Of a DNA stretch of 64,000 nucleotides, positions 19,347-27,088 are shown piece by piece (position 1 is the stretch's first letter; each line of letters begins with the position of its first letter). This DNA is from T3SED10-260 sp035363255. Its GTDB lineage: Bacteria > Caldisericota > Caldisericia > UBA6126. The translations under genes were made by a program, and so were the position numbers. The stretch spans positions 1-64,000 of the forward strand of contig DAOSES010000002.1 in the NCBI GenBank assembly GCA_035363255.1, written 5' to 3'. The notes beneath the pieces are model-generated. The model made no database searches. It saw only the letters and a program-made list of their open reading frames with translations, and was not told where the DNA came from.

Positions 19347-19703
19347 CTAGTTTTCTTTTTGCTTTTTCATATCTTCTTCAAGTTTTTTTCTGAGTTCTTT
19401 TAAACGTTCAATTTCATTTTCGATAGTTTTGATTTGTTGGTAAATATCTTTGATATCCTGTGTGTAGGTCACCAAGCCATCCTTAGTATCTTTAATCAGC
19501 TTGTCAAATAAATCTTTTTGTTTCCCAATGTTTTTTGCAAAGTCATCCAAGTTAGTCTGCATGTTTTTTAAGAGATCCTCATTTTGTTTTTCGACGACTG
19601 GAGAATTGCTTTGATTATGTTTATAATCTTGCAAAGCCTTTAGGGTATAAAGGTTTGATAATATAAGCAAAGCTATCACTACGGAGTTAAGTGCTTTTCT
19701 CAT
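19347..19703 (-). CDS. Small exported or membrane-anchored coiled-coil protein
   Basis: 118 residues. A hydrophobic N-terminal segment (about 6-24) can act as an uncleaved anchor or signal peptide. The remainder is a highly charged, continuous coiled coil (about 50-118) with Leu/Ile heptads ('IKTIENEIERLKELRKKLEEDMKKQ'). AGGAG precedes the ATG. The gene converges on the propeller gene with three bases between them and is divergent from the TetR gene; both genes share a nearly identical 'AATAGGAGTAAA' ribosome site. No family recognised. It may be controlled from the same operator region as the TetR gene. Confidence 0.6.
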   Translation of the reverse strand: MRKALNSVVIALLILSNLYTLKALQDYKHNQSNSPVVEKQNEDLLKNMQTNLDDFAKNIGKQKDLFDKLIKDTKDGLVTYTQDIKDIYQQIKTIENEIERLKELRKKLEEDMKKQKEN

Positions 19704-19801
19704 AATTTACTCCTATTTTTTTAAATGTAATCCATAAAAAAATTTTACTCAAAATAAAAAAAATGAACAAAATGTAAAAAACTTTGTTTTTATTATATAA
19801 A

Positions 19802-19841
19802 TAGTTGACAGTTTTAAACATCACGTTACATTAGTCAACTA
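19802..19841. promoter_or_regulatory. TetR promoter with embedded inverted-repeat operator
   Basis: TTGACA (19805-19810), 16 bases, TACATT (19827-19832). A perfect eight-base inverted repeat brackets it: TAGTTGAC at 19802-19809 overlaps the -35, and GTCAACTA at 19834-19841 lies just past the -10. This fits an autoregulatory TetR operator, although the 24-base gap between arms is longer than usual for TetR dimers. Confidence 0.55.
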
Positions 19842-19871
19842 GAGGAAGTAATTAATAAATAGGAGTAAAAA

Positions 19872-20465
19872 ATGCCAAAAATACAAGTAAAGGTTACGCC
19901 TAAACAAAGGATTTTAAACGAAACTATCGATTTAATCGGAAAAGATTGCAAACTTAAGTTTACAACTCGCGAGTTATCAAAAAAAGCTGATGTCAATTTA
20001 GCTTCAATCAATTATTATTACAATTCAAAAGGTGAACTAGTTAAGCAAGCAGAAGAGTTTCTTGCTGAAAAGATTGAAAAAGCCTACGCTGAGCTTGGCA
20101 ACACCAAAAGAGATGTCAAAGAAAACTTGATGCACTGGGCAGACAGCATGATTGACCTTCTCATCGAATATCCCGGAGTTATGTATGTCTGGTCTTGGAA
20201 AGTAATCATCGGAAAACATGCTACAAAAGATTTTCTCGACATATTTTATTCCCCAGAAAATCCTATTACCAAAGTCCTTGGTAAAGCATTACCCAAAGCA
20301 AAACCTGAGCTGGTCAATTTTAAAAGCATTCAGTTGGTTTCAGACATCATGAATCCATTCATATTCAACCAAAGTGCTATGGGAAAAAGGTATTTTGACA
20401 TGAAATCAGACAAATCCCGTAAACAATACCTTGAAATGGCCATCAATTCAGCTCTCAGCGCCTAA
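19872..20465 (+). CDS. TetR/AcrR-family transcriptional regulator
   Basis: 197 residues. The N-terminal helix-turn-helix (about 10-58) has the typical 'ILNETIDLIGKD...FTTRELSKKADVNLASINYYYNSKGELV' pattern, with the second helix 'ASINYYYNSK' matching the TetR 'YYHF' motif. The C-terminal helical ligand domain (about 65-197) is family-variable. AGGAG lies six bases before the ATG. The promoter upstream carries an inverted repeat that is a plausible self-operator. The divergent coiled-coil gene or the following propeller gene are the nearest candidate targets. The ligand is unknown. Confidence 0.88.
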   Translation: MPKIQVKVTPKQRILNETIDLIGKDCKLKFTTRELSKKADVNLASINYYYNSKGELVKQAEEFLAEKIEKAYAELGNTKRDVKENLMHWADSMIDLLIEYPGVMYVWSWKVIIGKHATKDFLDIFYSPENPITKVLGKALPKAKPELVNFKSIQLVSDIMNPFIFNQSAMGKRYFDMKSDKSRKQYLEMAINSALSA

Positions 20466-20507
20466 CTTAAAGGTATATAATCCTCTAAAGCTGAGTGAGA
20501 TTCCTTG

Positions 20508-20560
20508 CCCCGTACTCTTACAACAAAAGGAGCATATGTAAGAGTGCGGGGTTTGTGTTT
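20508..20560 (+). terminator. Long 15-bp stem hairpin between tetR and the propeller gene
   Basis: Left arm 20508-20522 and right arm 20537-20551 pair over 15 bases with one G-U wobble. The 14-base loop contains AAAGGAG. The right arm is followed by TTTGTGTTT. Position and T-rich tail suit an intrinsic terminator for the TetR gene. However, it also lies directly upstream of, or inside, the start of the next gene, and a TATAAT at 20476-20481 could start transcription before it, so an attenuator-like leader is possible. Confidence 0.6.
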
Positions 20561-22135
20561 AAGTCCTTATTTTTGCTCTTTCAATGCTTCTTCCTTGTGT
20601 TTTATGGCAGTTCAGTAAACTCATTTACCCCAAACAGTGCACATGATTCATATTATCTTCTCTGGACCATAAACCTTAAGCGTCCTTATCTGTATTGTGA
20701 TGCTAGATTACACTCAACATTATCGGCCTACCCTGTTATCAAAGAAAATGTCCTTTATCTTCCTGCTATCGATGTAGCCTCTATATTTCATTGGAAATCA
20801 CAGATTCCTCTGGCTGAAAATGGACACATTTTTACCAATCCAGACGAAGATGAAATATGTGTTTTCCCTAACGAGATTTATTTCCTATTCAACAAAGAAA
20901 AAATGAACTGGGCAGACAAAAAGAACCAAGAACAACATTTCTTGCCTTTCATTAGCAATCACGTGTTAATGATACCCGCAGTGTTATTTTTAGAGCAACT
21001 TGGAGCATTTGATATAAGCATTGACTACAGCATAAACAGATTAGTGTTTCAGACATTAAAACAGCTGCCCCTTCTGAAACAACAAAAAACTACGATAATT
21101 AGCACCTATCCATGCTATCAAGGTAGCATTTATAGAAATGGCACTATTCTTGATGAGTGTTCACCATCCACAACCTTACTTGAGATAAAGTGGACCCATA
21201 AAGCGTTAGATCGGTTTACCACTTCCCCTGTCATTTATGAAGACTCAGCTTATATTGCTGACAGGTCTGGCAAGATGTGGTGTCTTGAAATAAATACTGG
21301 CAAAGTCATTTGGTCAAAAGACTTTAACGATAGGTTGTTTAGCACTCCTTTTGTCACTCAGAATCACATAATATTTGGCTCATGGGATGAGTTTTTATAT
21401 TGCCTTGATCGTTTTAGTGGTGATATAATATGGAAAACAAAGCTATATGGGATGATCCAATCTTCACCTTTGATATTAAACAACAAGATATTCCTTGGCA
21501 CCCTACAGGCGAATTTTTTTTGCCTGGAGTTAAGCTCAGGACAAATAGAATGGACATTTGAAGCAGGTGACGAAATAGCATCATCACCTTGCACTGACGG
21601 AGAACGAGTGTTTTTTGGTTGCAGAGATCAACAAGTCTATGCTTTGCACTTATTATCAGGACGATTAGATTGGAAAACAAAAACTGAGGGTTGTACCTTT
21701 GCCACTCCAAGTCTTATCGATGGAAAACTTTACCAAGGATCCCAGGACGATCACCTGTATTGCATTAATCCCCAAAATGGTTCAATTATATGGAAAAGCA
21801 AAACTCAAGGAGGGATTTATTCTACCGCTTCATTGTTTTATGACAGAGTTATCATTGGGTCTCAAGATGGAAACCTATATGCTTTTCACAAAGATTCTGC
21901 TAAATGCTTATGGATATTCAAAGATGTTCATGCAATTTATGCAAATCCTTTGATTTCAGGAAAAAAAGTTTACATTGGCAATACTGCTGGAATGTTCTAT
22001 GTTATAAATGCTGGATCTGGCAAGCTCCTCCGTGCCTTTAACTTGAAGGAGGGAATCAACACTTCTGCAGCCATTGCCTCGGAAACCATATTCATAGCAA
22101 GCGGAAGCAGTCTCTTTGCTTTTGCAGATTCGTGA
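20555..22135 (+). CDS. Secreted PQQ-like beta-propeller protein with degenerate stalk-like N-terminal domain
   Basis: About 526 residues from the GTG at 20555, which gives a compact signal peptide ('FKSLFLLFQCFFLVFYGSS'). A longer in-frame version from GTG 20495 would place the 15-bp hairpin inside the coding region. Residues about 35-170 look like a degenerate stalk domain ('PVIKENVLYLPAIDVASIF', 'HVLMIPAVLFLEQLGAFDI'). Residues about 185-526 form a clean seven- or eight-bladed PQQ-type propeller with repeats such as 'GKVIWSKDFNDRLFSTPFV' and 'GSIIWKSKTQGGIYSTASL'. Neither start has a good ribosome site; the AAAGGAG in the hairpin loop is the only strong one nearby. PQQ cofactor binding is not shown. 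Probably a surface protein. Confidence 0.75.
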   Translation: MFKSLFLLFQCFFLVFYGSSVNSFTPNSAHDSYYLLWTINLKRPYLYCDARLHSTLSAYPVIKENVLYLPAIDVASIFHWKSQIPLAENGHIFTNPDEDEICVFPNEIYFLFNKEKMNWADKKNQEQHFLPFISNHVLMIPAVLFLEQLGAFDISIDYSINRLVFQTLKQLPLLKQQKTTIISTYPCYQGSIYRNGTILDECSPSTTLLEIKWTHKALDRFTTSPVIYEDSAYIADRSGKMWCLEINTGKVIWSKDFNDRLFSTPFVTQNHIIFGSWDEFLYCLDRFSGDIIWKTKLYGMIQSSPLILNNKIFLGTLQANFFCLELSSGQIEWTFEAGDEIASSPCTDGERVFFGCRDQQVYALHLLSGRLDWKTKTEGCTFATPSLIDGKLYQGSQDDHLYCINPQNGSIIWKSKTQGGIYSTASLFYDRVIIGSQDGNLYAFHKDSAKCLWIFKDVHAIYANPLISGKKVYIGNTAGMFYVINAGSGKLLRAFNLKEGINTSAAIASETIFIASGSSLFAFADS

Positions 22136-22175
22136 TAATAAGGGCTTTGTGACAGAAGAGCCAGGAGTCATTGCC

Positions 22176-22203
22176 TTGAATTAAGTAGAATTAGTGGGAT
22201 AAT
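22176..22203 (+). promoter_or_regulatory. Candidate promoter of birA-oadGAB
   Basis: TTGAAT (22176-22181), 16 bases, GATAAT (22198-22203). Transcription would begin at about 22210, only a few bases before the birA ATG at 22214, which lacks a Shine-Dalgarno sequence. A leaderless transcript is therefore possible. Confidence 0.45.
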
Positions 22204-22213
22204 ACCCCTTAGT

Positions 22214-22858
22214 ATGAATAGAAAAGTTTTGCATTTTAAAGAATTAGGCTCTACCAATGATTATGCTGTGCGACATATTGATTCCTTAGCTGATCGAGAT
22301 GTTATATTAGCCGATATACAAACTCAAGGAAAAGGTAAATATGGCAGAGTATGGATTTCAAATAATCCCAACAACATGTACTTAAGTATAGTTCTGAAAC
22401 AAGATCCTAATCTAGCATCAAAACTACCCAAACTCACTCTTTTTTCTGCTAGCATCGTTGCAGATTTCATTGAGAAAAGCTTCGAACAAACAAACCATCA
22501 AGTCCAACTTCGCAAACCAAACGATGTGCTGATAGATCATGCCAAGCTTGCTGGTATTTTAGCCGATGCTTCCTGGATGGGCAATCAACCCCAATATGCC
22601 ATAATTGGTATAGGTGTCAACTTAAACATGTCTCCACACGAGCTATCCCTTATAGATCAAGCTTCAACCTCTCTTAACTTGGTTTGCGGGAAGCCTATCT
22701 GCAAAGTTGAGTTTATTGACAAATTTTTGAATTTCTTTTTTTTCAACTTGGATGCTTTCCTAAAGCTTAAGTCCCCACCAGATCCAGGATCTGATTATTT
22801 TCAAAGATACCTTGATTTCCAAGCTCCAAGTCAATATCAAACAAAGCCAGGTGATTAA
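22214..22858 (+). CDS. birA: Biotin--protein ligase (single catalytic domain)
   Basis: 214 residues. It activates biotin with ATP and attaches it to the carrier lysine of biotin enzymes. Visible motifs: 'LGSTNDYA' near residue 12, the biotinyl-adenylate loop 'GKGKYGRVW' (about 38-46), 'KPNDVLIDHAKLAGILADA' with the conserved lysines, and 'IIGIGVNLN'. There is no N-terminal helix-turn-helix, so it is the non-regulatory class; the C-terminal SH3-like part is short. It sits two bases upstream of oadG and in the same operon as oadA, whose Lys564 is the obvious substrate. No ribosome binding site is visible. Confidence 0.9.
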   Translation: MNRKVLHFKELGSTNDYAVRHIDSLADRDVILADIQTQGKGKYGRVWISNNPNNMYLSIVLKQDPNLASKLPKLTLFSASIVADFIEKSFEQTNHQVQLRKPNDVLIDHAKLAGILADASWMGNQPQYAIIGIGVNLNMSPHELSLIDQASTSLNLVCGKPICKVEFIDKFLNFFFFNLDAFLKLKSPPDPGSDYFQRYLDFQAPSQYQTKPGD

Positions 22859-22860
22859 TT

Positions 22861-23094
22861 ATGATTCAAGAGGGTCTTGTCATTATGTTTATTGGCATGC
22901 TTGTAGTTTTTCTCTTTCTTATTGTACTTGTTTTACTTATGCAAGGATTGAGTAAGTTTACCCTTTTATTTCCTTCTGTTCCGATTATTCAGAAGGACGC
23001 CAATGGAACTACTGAGCATATTGCTGCGATCTACGTTTTAGCGAAGCAGTATGAAAAAAGCCAGCAAATAAAAAACAATGAGGTTGTGAAATGA
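22861..23094 (+). CDS. oadG: Sodium-pumping decarboxylase gamma subunit
   Basis: 77 residues: one N-terminal membrane span (about 5-30) followed by a short polar tail, the normal layout of OadG. In the oxaloacetate decarboxylase pump the gamma subunit holds the alpha and beta subunits together and helps release CO2. The ATG follows AGGTGA, and the stop overlaps the oadA start (ATGA). The assignment rests on size, topology and position between birA and oadA as much as on sequence; homologous gamma subunits also serve methylmalonyl-CoA and glutaconyl-CoA decarboxylases. Confidence 0.8.
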   Translation: MIQEGLVIMFIGMLVVFLFLIVLVLLMQGLSKFTLLFPSVPIIQKDANGTTEHIAAIYVLAKQYEKSQQIKNNEVVK

Positions 23095-24893
23095 GCATAA
23101 AACGAATTCATGTGATGGATACATCGTTTCGAGATGGTTTTCAGTCTGTATTTGGAGCAAGAGTTCTTACCCCCGACTTTATCCCTGCGCTGGAAGCAGC
23201 CGTAGAAGCTGGAATCACTCATTTTGAAGCCGCTGGGGGAGCAAGATTTCAAAGTTTGTATTTTTACTGCAATGAAGATGCATTTGCTTCCATGGACCTG
23301 TTTAGAAAAACCGTTGGTCCAGAAATCAATCTTCAATCCCTGGCTCGGGGAATAAATGTGGTAGGTCTTGATTCCCAGCCTGCTGATATTATTGAGCTTC
23401 ATGCCAAACTCTTCAAAAAACATGGAATGACAACCATTCGAAACTTTGATGCTTTAAATGATCCCAACAACTTAAAATTTTCTGGGGAATGCATAAAAAA
23501 ATATGGTTTGAAGCACGAAATATCCATTTCTTTGATGGACTTACCTCCAGGGTGTCAGGGAGCTCATGACGTAGCATTTTATAAAAAAGTACTTGAATCC
23601 ATACTAGCTCAAGAAATTCCTTTCGACAGCATATGTTTCAAGGATGCTTCAGGGACTTCCCACCCAAGAAAAGTATTTGAAACCATAAAAATTGCTCGAG
23701 AGATCTTACCAAAAGACACCTTTATACGCTTTCATACCCATGAATCTGCCGGTGTTTCAGTTGCATGTTATATGGCAGCACTTGAGGCTGGAGCTGACGG
23801 AATAGATCTTGCTATGGAACCTGTTTCTGGTGGCACCTCTCAACCCGATATTCTAACCATGATCCATGCCCTAAAAAATACCCAATGGGACCTTGGTCTT
23901 GATGCTCAAAAGATTCTGCGAGCAGAAGAAGTATTCAAAGATTGCATGAAAGACTATTTTTTCCCACCAGAAGCTCTTGTGGTTTCTCCACTTATCCCTT
24001 TTTCACCTATGCCAGGAGGAGCTCTCACTGCCAACACACAAATGATGCGCGATAGTAATATGTTGGACAAATTTCCGCAAGTCATACGTGCCATGGAAGA
24101 AGTAGTTAGAAAAGGTGGATTTGGAACTTCAGTAACTCCAGTATCCCAGTTTTATTTTCAGCAAGCCCTAAATAATGTAATGTTTGGACCTTGGAAAAAA
24201 ATTGCAGAAGGATATGGGAAAATGGTGCTTGGATATTATGGAAAAACTCCCGTGGCTCCTGATCAAGATATTGTTGATATCTCCTCAGAACAGCTAAAAC
24301 TTCCACCCACCCAAGAATCTCCCATGGAGCGAGACAACAAAAATCCCCAAAAAGGTGTTCCTTCAGCTATTTCCAAACTTAAAGAACACCAAATCAAGGA
24401 AACCGAAGAAAATATCTTTATAGCAGCAACCTGCCAGGACAAGGGTATAGCATTTCTTAAAGGTCAAGCAAAACTCCAAATACGAAAAGAAACAAAAAAA
24501 GAAACTCAAGCCGACAACGAAATCCCTTCCACTTATTCTGTTTTAATCGATCAAACTCCATATGAAGTGGTACTTGGCAAAGACAAAATCACCGTAAACG
24601 GCAAAAGCTATCAAGCAAGTATTCAAGAAAAACAAGCACAAAAACCACTCAATACTCCCTTATCTGAGAGTAAAACCAAGCCAATAGAAGCTCCCATGTC
24701 AGGACAACTAGTAAATATTTTTCGAAAAAACGGAGACACGGTAAAGGTAGGAGAGGTTATTCTTGTAATGGAAGCCATGAAAATGGAAATAGAAATCAAA
24801 TCGCCCTACCAAGGAATTATAAGCGAAATCAACCTCCAGGTTGGTGATTCCATCAGTGGTGGTCAAAAACTATTATGGATCAAAACAGAATGA
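23091..24893 (+). CDS. oadA: Biotin-dependent carboxyltransferase/decarboxylase alpha subunit (OadA-type)
   Basis: 600 residues in three parts. The carboxyltransferase TIM barrel (about 5-270) has metal ligand Asp15 in 'DTSFRDGFQS', the lysine usually carbamylated (Lys184 in 'CFKDASGT') and His215/His217 ('FHTHES'). A conserved carboxylase domain (about 290-385) follows. A hydrophilic linker then leads to a biotinyl domain (about 525-600) with 'EAMKM' and biotin-accepting Lys564. It transfers the carboxyl group of the substrate to biotin for the beta subunit. The N-terminal motif 'FRDGFQS' differs from the usual 'LRDAHQS', so the substrate could be oxaloacetate or a related acid; oxaloacetate is favoured because no acyl-CoA carboxyltransferase subunit is nearby. 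The start overlaps oadG by four bases. Confidence 0.88.
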   Translation: MSIKRIHVMDTSFRDGFQSVFGARVLTPDFIPALEAAVEAGITHFEAAGGARFQSLYFYCNEDAFASMDLFRKTVGPEINLQSLARGINVVGLDSQPADIIELHAKLFKKHGMTTIRNFDALNDPNNLKFSGECIKKYGLKHEISISLMDLPPGCQGAHDVAFYKKVLESILAQEIPFDSICFKDASGTSHPRKVFETIKIAREILPKDTFIRFHTHESAGVSVACYMAALEAGADGIDLAMEPVSGGTSQPDILTMIHALKNTQWDLGLDAQKILRAEEVFKDCMKDYFFPPEALVVSPLIPFSPMPGGALTANTQMMRDSNMLDKFPQVIRAMEEVVRKGGFGTSVTPVSQFYFQQALNNVMFGPWKKIAEGYGKMVLGYYGKTPVAPDQDIVDISSEQLKLPPTQESPMERDNKNPQKGVPSAISKLKEHQIKETEENIFIAATCQDKGIAFLKGQAKLQIRKETKKETQADNEIPSTYSVLIDQTPYEVVLGKDKITVNGKSYQASIQEKQAQKPLNTPLSESKTKPIEAPMSGQLVNIFRKNGDTVKVGEVILVMEAMKMEIEIKSPYQGIISEINLQVGDSISGGQKLLWIKTE

Positions 24894-24929
24894 GATACTA
24901 TCGAAAATTTGAACACAAGGTGAAGTATC

Positions 24930-26069
24930 ATGAATATAGCTGAAATGGGTTCTGAACTTTTACAATCCACTGGTATCCTAACTATCAGTTGGGGGCAGAT
25001 CACTATGATTATCGTGGGTTTGTTGCTTATATACCTTGCGATTAAAAAAGGATTCGAGCCCTTATTGCTTATCCCCATAGGTTTTGGTGGAATTTTAGCA
25101 AATATCCCTGTGGCTGATATTGCTGGTCCAACTGGTTTTTTAGGCTTGATTTACAAGTTTGGTATTGATAGCGGAATTTTCCCCTTATTAATTTTCATGG
25201 GTGTTGGAGCTATGACTGATTTTGGACCCCTTCTGGCCAATCCAAAAACTCTACTTTTAGGCGCAGCGGCTCAATTTGGGATTTTTACTACTCTTCTAGG
25301 CTCATTGTTTCTAGCCAAATACTTTGGTTTCGATTTTGGCTTGCGAGAAGCTGCATCCATAGGTATCATTGGAGGTGCAGATGGACCCACAGCTATTTTT
25401 CTGGCTTCAAGAATGGCTCCCCATCTTTTAGGTGCAATTGCTGTTGCGGCTTATTCATATATGGCTTTGGTTCCTTTGATTCAGCCTCCTATCATGCGCA
25501 TAATGACCACTTCTGAAGAGAAAAAAATCCAGATGAAGCAATTACGTCCAGTTTCACAAACCGAAAAAATCTTATTTCCCCTTCTTGTTCTTTTGTTGTG
25601 TGTTTTATTTCTCCCAATGGCAACCCCATTAATTGGAGCTCTTACCTTTGGTAACCTTGTCAAAGAAGCTGGAGTGGTCAATCGTTTATCCAAGACTTTG
25701 CAGAATGAACTTATAAACATTGTTACTATACTTCTTGGTTTAGCCGTGGGATCCAAGCTTGGAGCAGGATATTTTTTAAAGTGGGAAACGATTGCTATTA
25801 TAATACTAGGCTTATTTGCTTTTTCAGTCGGAACTGCTGCTGGTGTTTTGTTTGCCAAGATTATGAATATCTTTTCCAAAGATAAAATCCATCCTTTTAT
25901 TGGTGCAGCTGGAGTTTCTGCTGTGCCCATGGCAGCACGGGTTGCCAACAAGGAAGGGCAAAAATACAATCCCCAAAACTTCTTGCTTATGCATGCCATG
26001 GGCCCAAATGTTGCAGGAGTAGTAGGATCTGCGGTAGCAGCAGGAGTCTTGCTGTCTATTATTCCTTAA
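24930..26069 (+). CDS. oadB: Sodium-translocating decarboxylase beta subunit
   Basis: 379 residues, the usual length, with about nine or more hydrophobic spans. Conserved regions are present: 'GFGGILANIP' near residue 52, 'GVGAMTDFGPLLANP' and the signature 'IGGADGPTAIF' (about 148-158), plus the second hydrophobic repeat near 'GAAGVSAVPMAARVANKEG'. This subunit decarboxylates carboxybiotin and couples it to Na+ export, so the operon can energise the membrane during fermentation of citrate, malate or similar acids. It lies 36 bases after oadA. Its last bases overlap the convergent AraC-family gene by 11 bases, so the two transcripts must run into each other. Confidence 0.92.
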   Translation: MNIAEMGSELLQSTGILTISWGQITMIIVGLLLIYLAIKKGFEPLLLIPIGFGGILANIPVADIAGPTGFLGLIYKFGIDSGIFPLLIFMGVGAMTDFGPLLANPKTLLLGAAAQFGIFTTLLGSLFLAKYFGFDFGLREAASIGIIGGADGPTAIFLASRMAPHLLGAIAVAAYSYMALVPLIQPPIMRIMTTSEEKKIQMKQLRPVSQTEKILFPLLVLLLCVLFLPMATPLIGALTFGNLVKEAGVVNRLSKTLQNELINIVTILLGLAVGSKLGAGYFLKWETIAIIILGLFAFSVGTAAGVLFAKIMNIFSKDKIHPFIGAAGVSAVPMAARVANKEGQKYNPQNFLLMHAMGPNVAGVVGSAVAAGVLLSIIP

Positions 26070-26967
26070 CTAAGCGTACGGGTCTGCCTTCGATGTATCC
26101 ACGATAGCCTTGAGGTTCAAACTGAAAACGGGGAGCATCGTCTTCAGCCCAATCAAATCCGTATAATTTGGGATCATAGGTTTTTAAGGCTTCCCAAACT
26201 TCGCCGATGGCCTCTTCAAAATGATCATCCTGATAAGGGGGACCTTGAAAGATCATCATTTTGCACGCAGGTAGGTGGATCAGATCAAAACCTTCTGGAA
26301 CCTCGCCGGAATAATTAGCTGGAACTTCAACCCCCTGAGCGTATATACTAGTATTTGGATTCCGAAATTTTTCTGGAAGCCAAAGCCCCATTGGCTCCAA
26401 GAGTGCTTCCTTGATACTGCAAAGGATGCCCCAGATGTCACAACCTACTTCTTCGCAATATTCAAAGTAGTGCCTGGCCTCTTTTCCTCGTTTTAACATC
26501 AACATCCTATCGGGTCGATCAATAACTTGCACAAAAATACTACCAACTTGTTTGTCTTTGTTCATTTTTTTCTCCTTTTTATTTAAATAGAGGTAATAAG
26601 ACCTGACATCACTGGGTAAAAAAAGTTTTATAGGTGGAGTGTGTTTTTTGTAATATGCAGGGTTAATCCCAAAAAAATTCGAGAACGACCGTGTAAAACC
26701 TTCCGGGGTATCAAATACAAAATCAAAAGCCACATCAATCACTCTTGTTTTTTCATCACGAAGCATCAATGCAGCCTGGCTCAAGCGATAGGCACGAAGG
26801 TATTCAAATGGAGTTTTACCGGTAAGCTCCTTGAAAATTCTACCTGTATGCCATGGCGAATAACCCGAAATCTTAGCAAGATCATAAAGTGTGATAGGAT
26901 CCTTTACATGTTTCACCATAAAATCCTGCATTCGTTGAACTGCATTTACTTGATCCCAACGATCCAT
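26059..26967 (-). CDS. AraC-family regulator with GyrI-like effector-binding domain
   Basis: 302 residues. The N-terminal part (about 1-105) has the two AraC helix-turn-helix motifs: 'ITLYDLAKISGYSPWHTGRIFKELTGKTPFEYLRAYRLSQAA' style first HTH, then 'VIDVAFDFVFDTPEGFTRSFSNFFGINPAYY'. The C-terminal part (about 145-302) is a GyrI-like/SOUL-fold small-molecule domain. This arrangement is that of the Rob/BmrR-like multidrug sensors. The ATG at 26967 follows AGAGGTGA; an ATG 18 bases upstream is less well placed. Divergent from the D-aminopeptidase gene, which could be a target. The ligand is unknown. Confidence 0.85.
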   Translation of the reverse strand: MDRWDQVNAVQRMQDFMVKHVKDPITLYDLAKISGYSPWHTGRIFKELTGKTPFEYLRAYRLSQAALMLRDEKTRVIDVAFDFVFDTPEGFTRSFSNFFGINPAYYKKHTPPIKLFLPSDVRSYYLYLNKKEKKMNKDKQVGSIFVQVIDRPDRMLMLKRGKEARHYFEYCEEVGCDIWGILCSIKEALLEPMGLWLPEKFRNPNTSIYAQGVEVPANYSGEVPEGFDLIHLPACKMMIFQGPPYQDDHFEEAIGEVWEALKTYDPKLYGFDWAEDDAPRFQFEPQGYRGYIEGRPVRLVKE

Positions 26968-27088
26968 GTTTTCACCTCTTGGCAAAAATCATAACAGCAT
27001 TGTGAGATACCTTTCTTGACTTCAATTGCTTTTTTTTCTTTTTAAAGACTCATGTTATATTATTCTTGAATTAAAGGAGGTAATCAAT

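Noticed and set aside
20536..20541. Start-stop element ATG-TAA after AAAGGAG in the hairpin
   Set aside because: Only three bases separate the ribosome site from the ATG and the region is in a stable stem, so translation is unlikely.
25481..25999. Minus-strand reading frame of 172 residues inside oadB
   Set aside because: It is a mirror frame of a conserved membrane protein gene and shows no domain.
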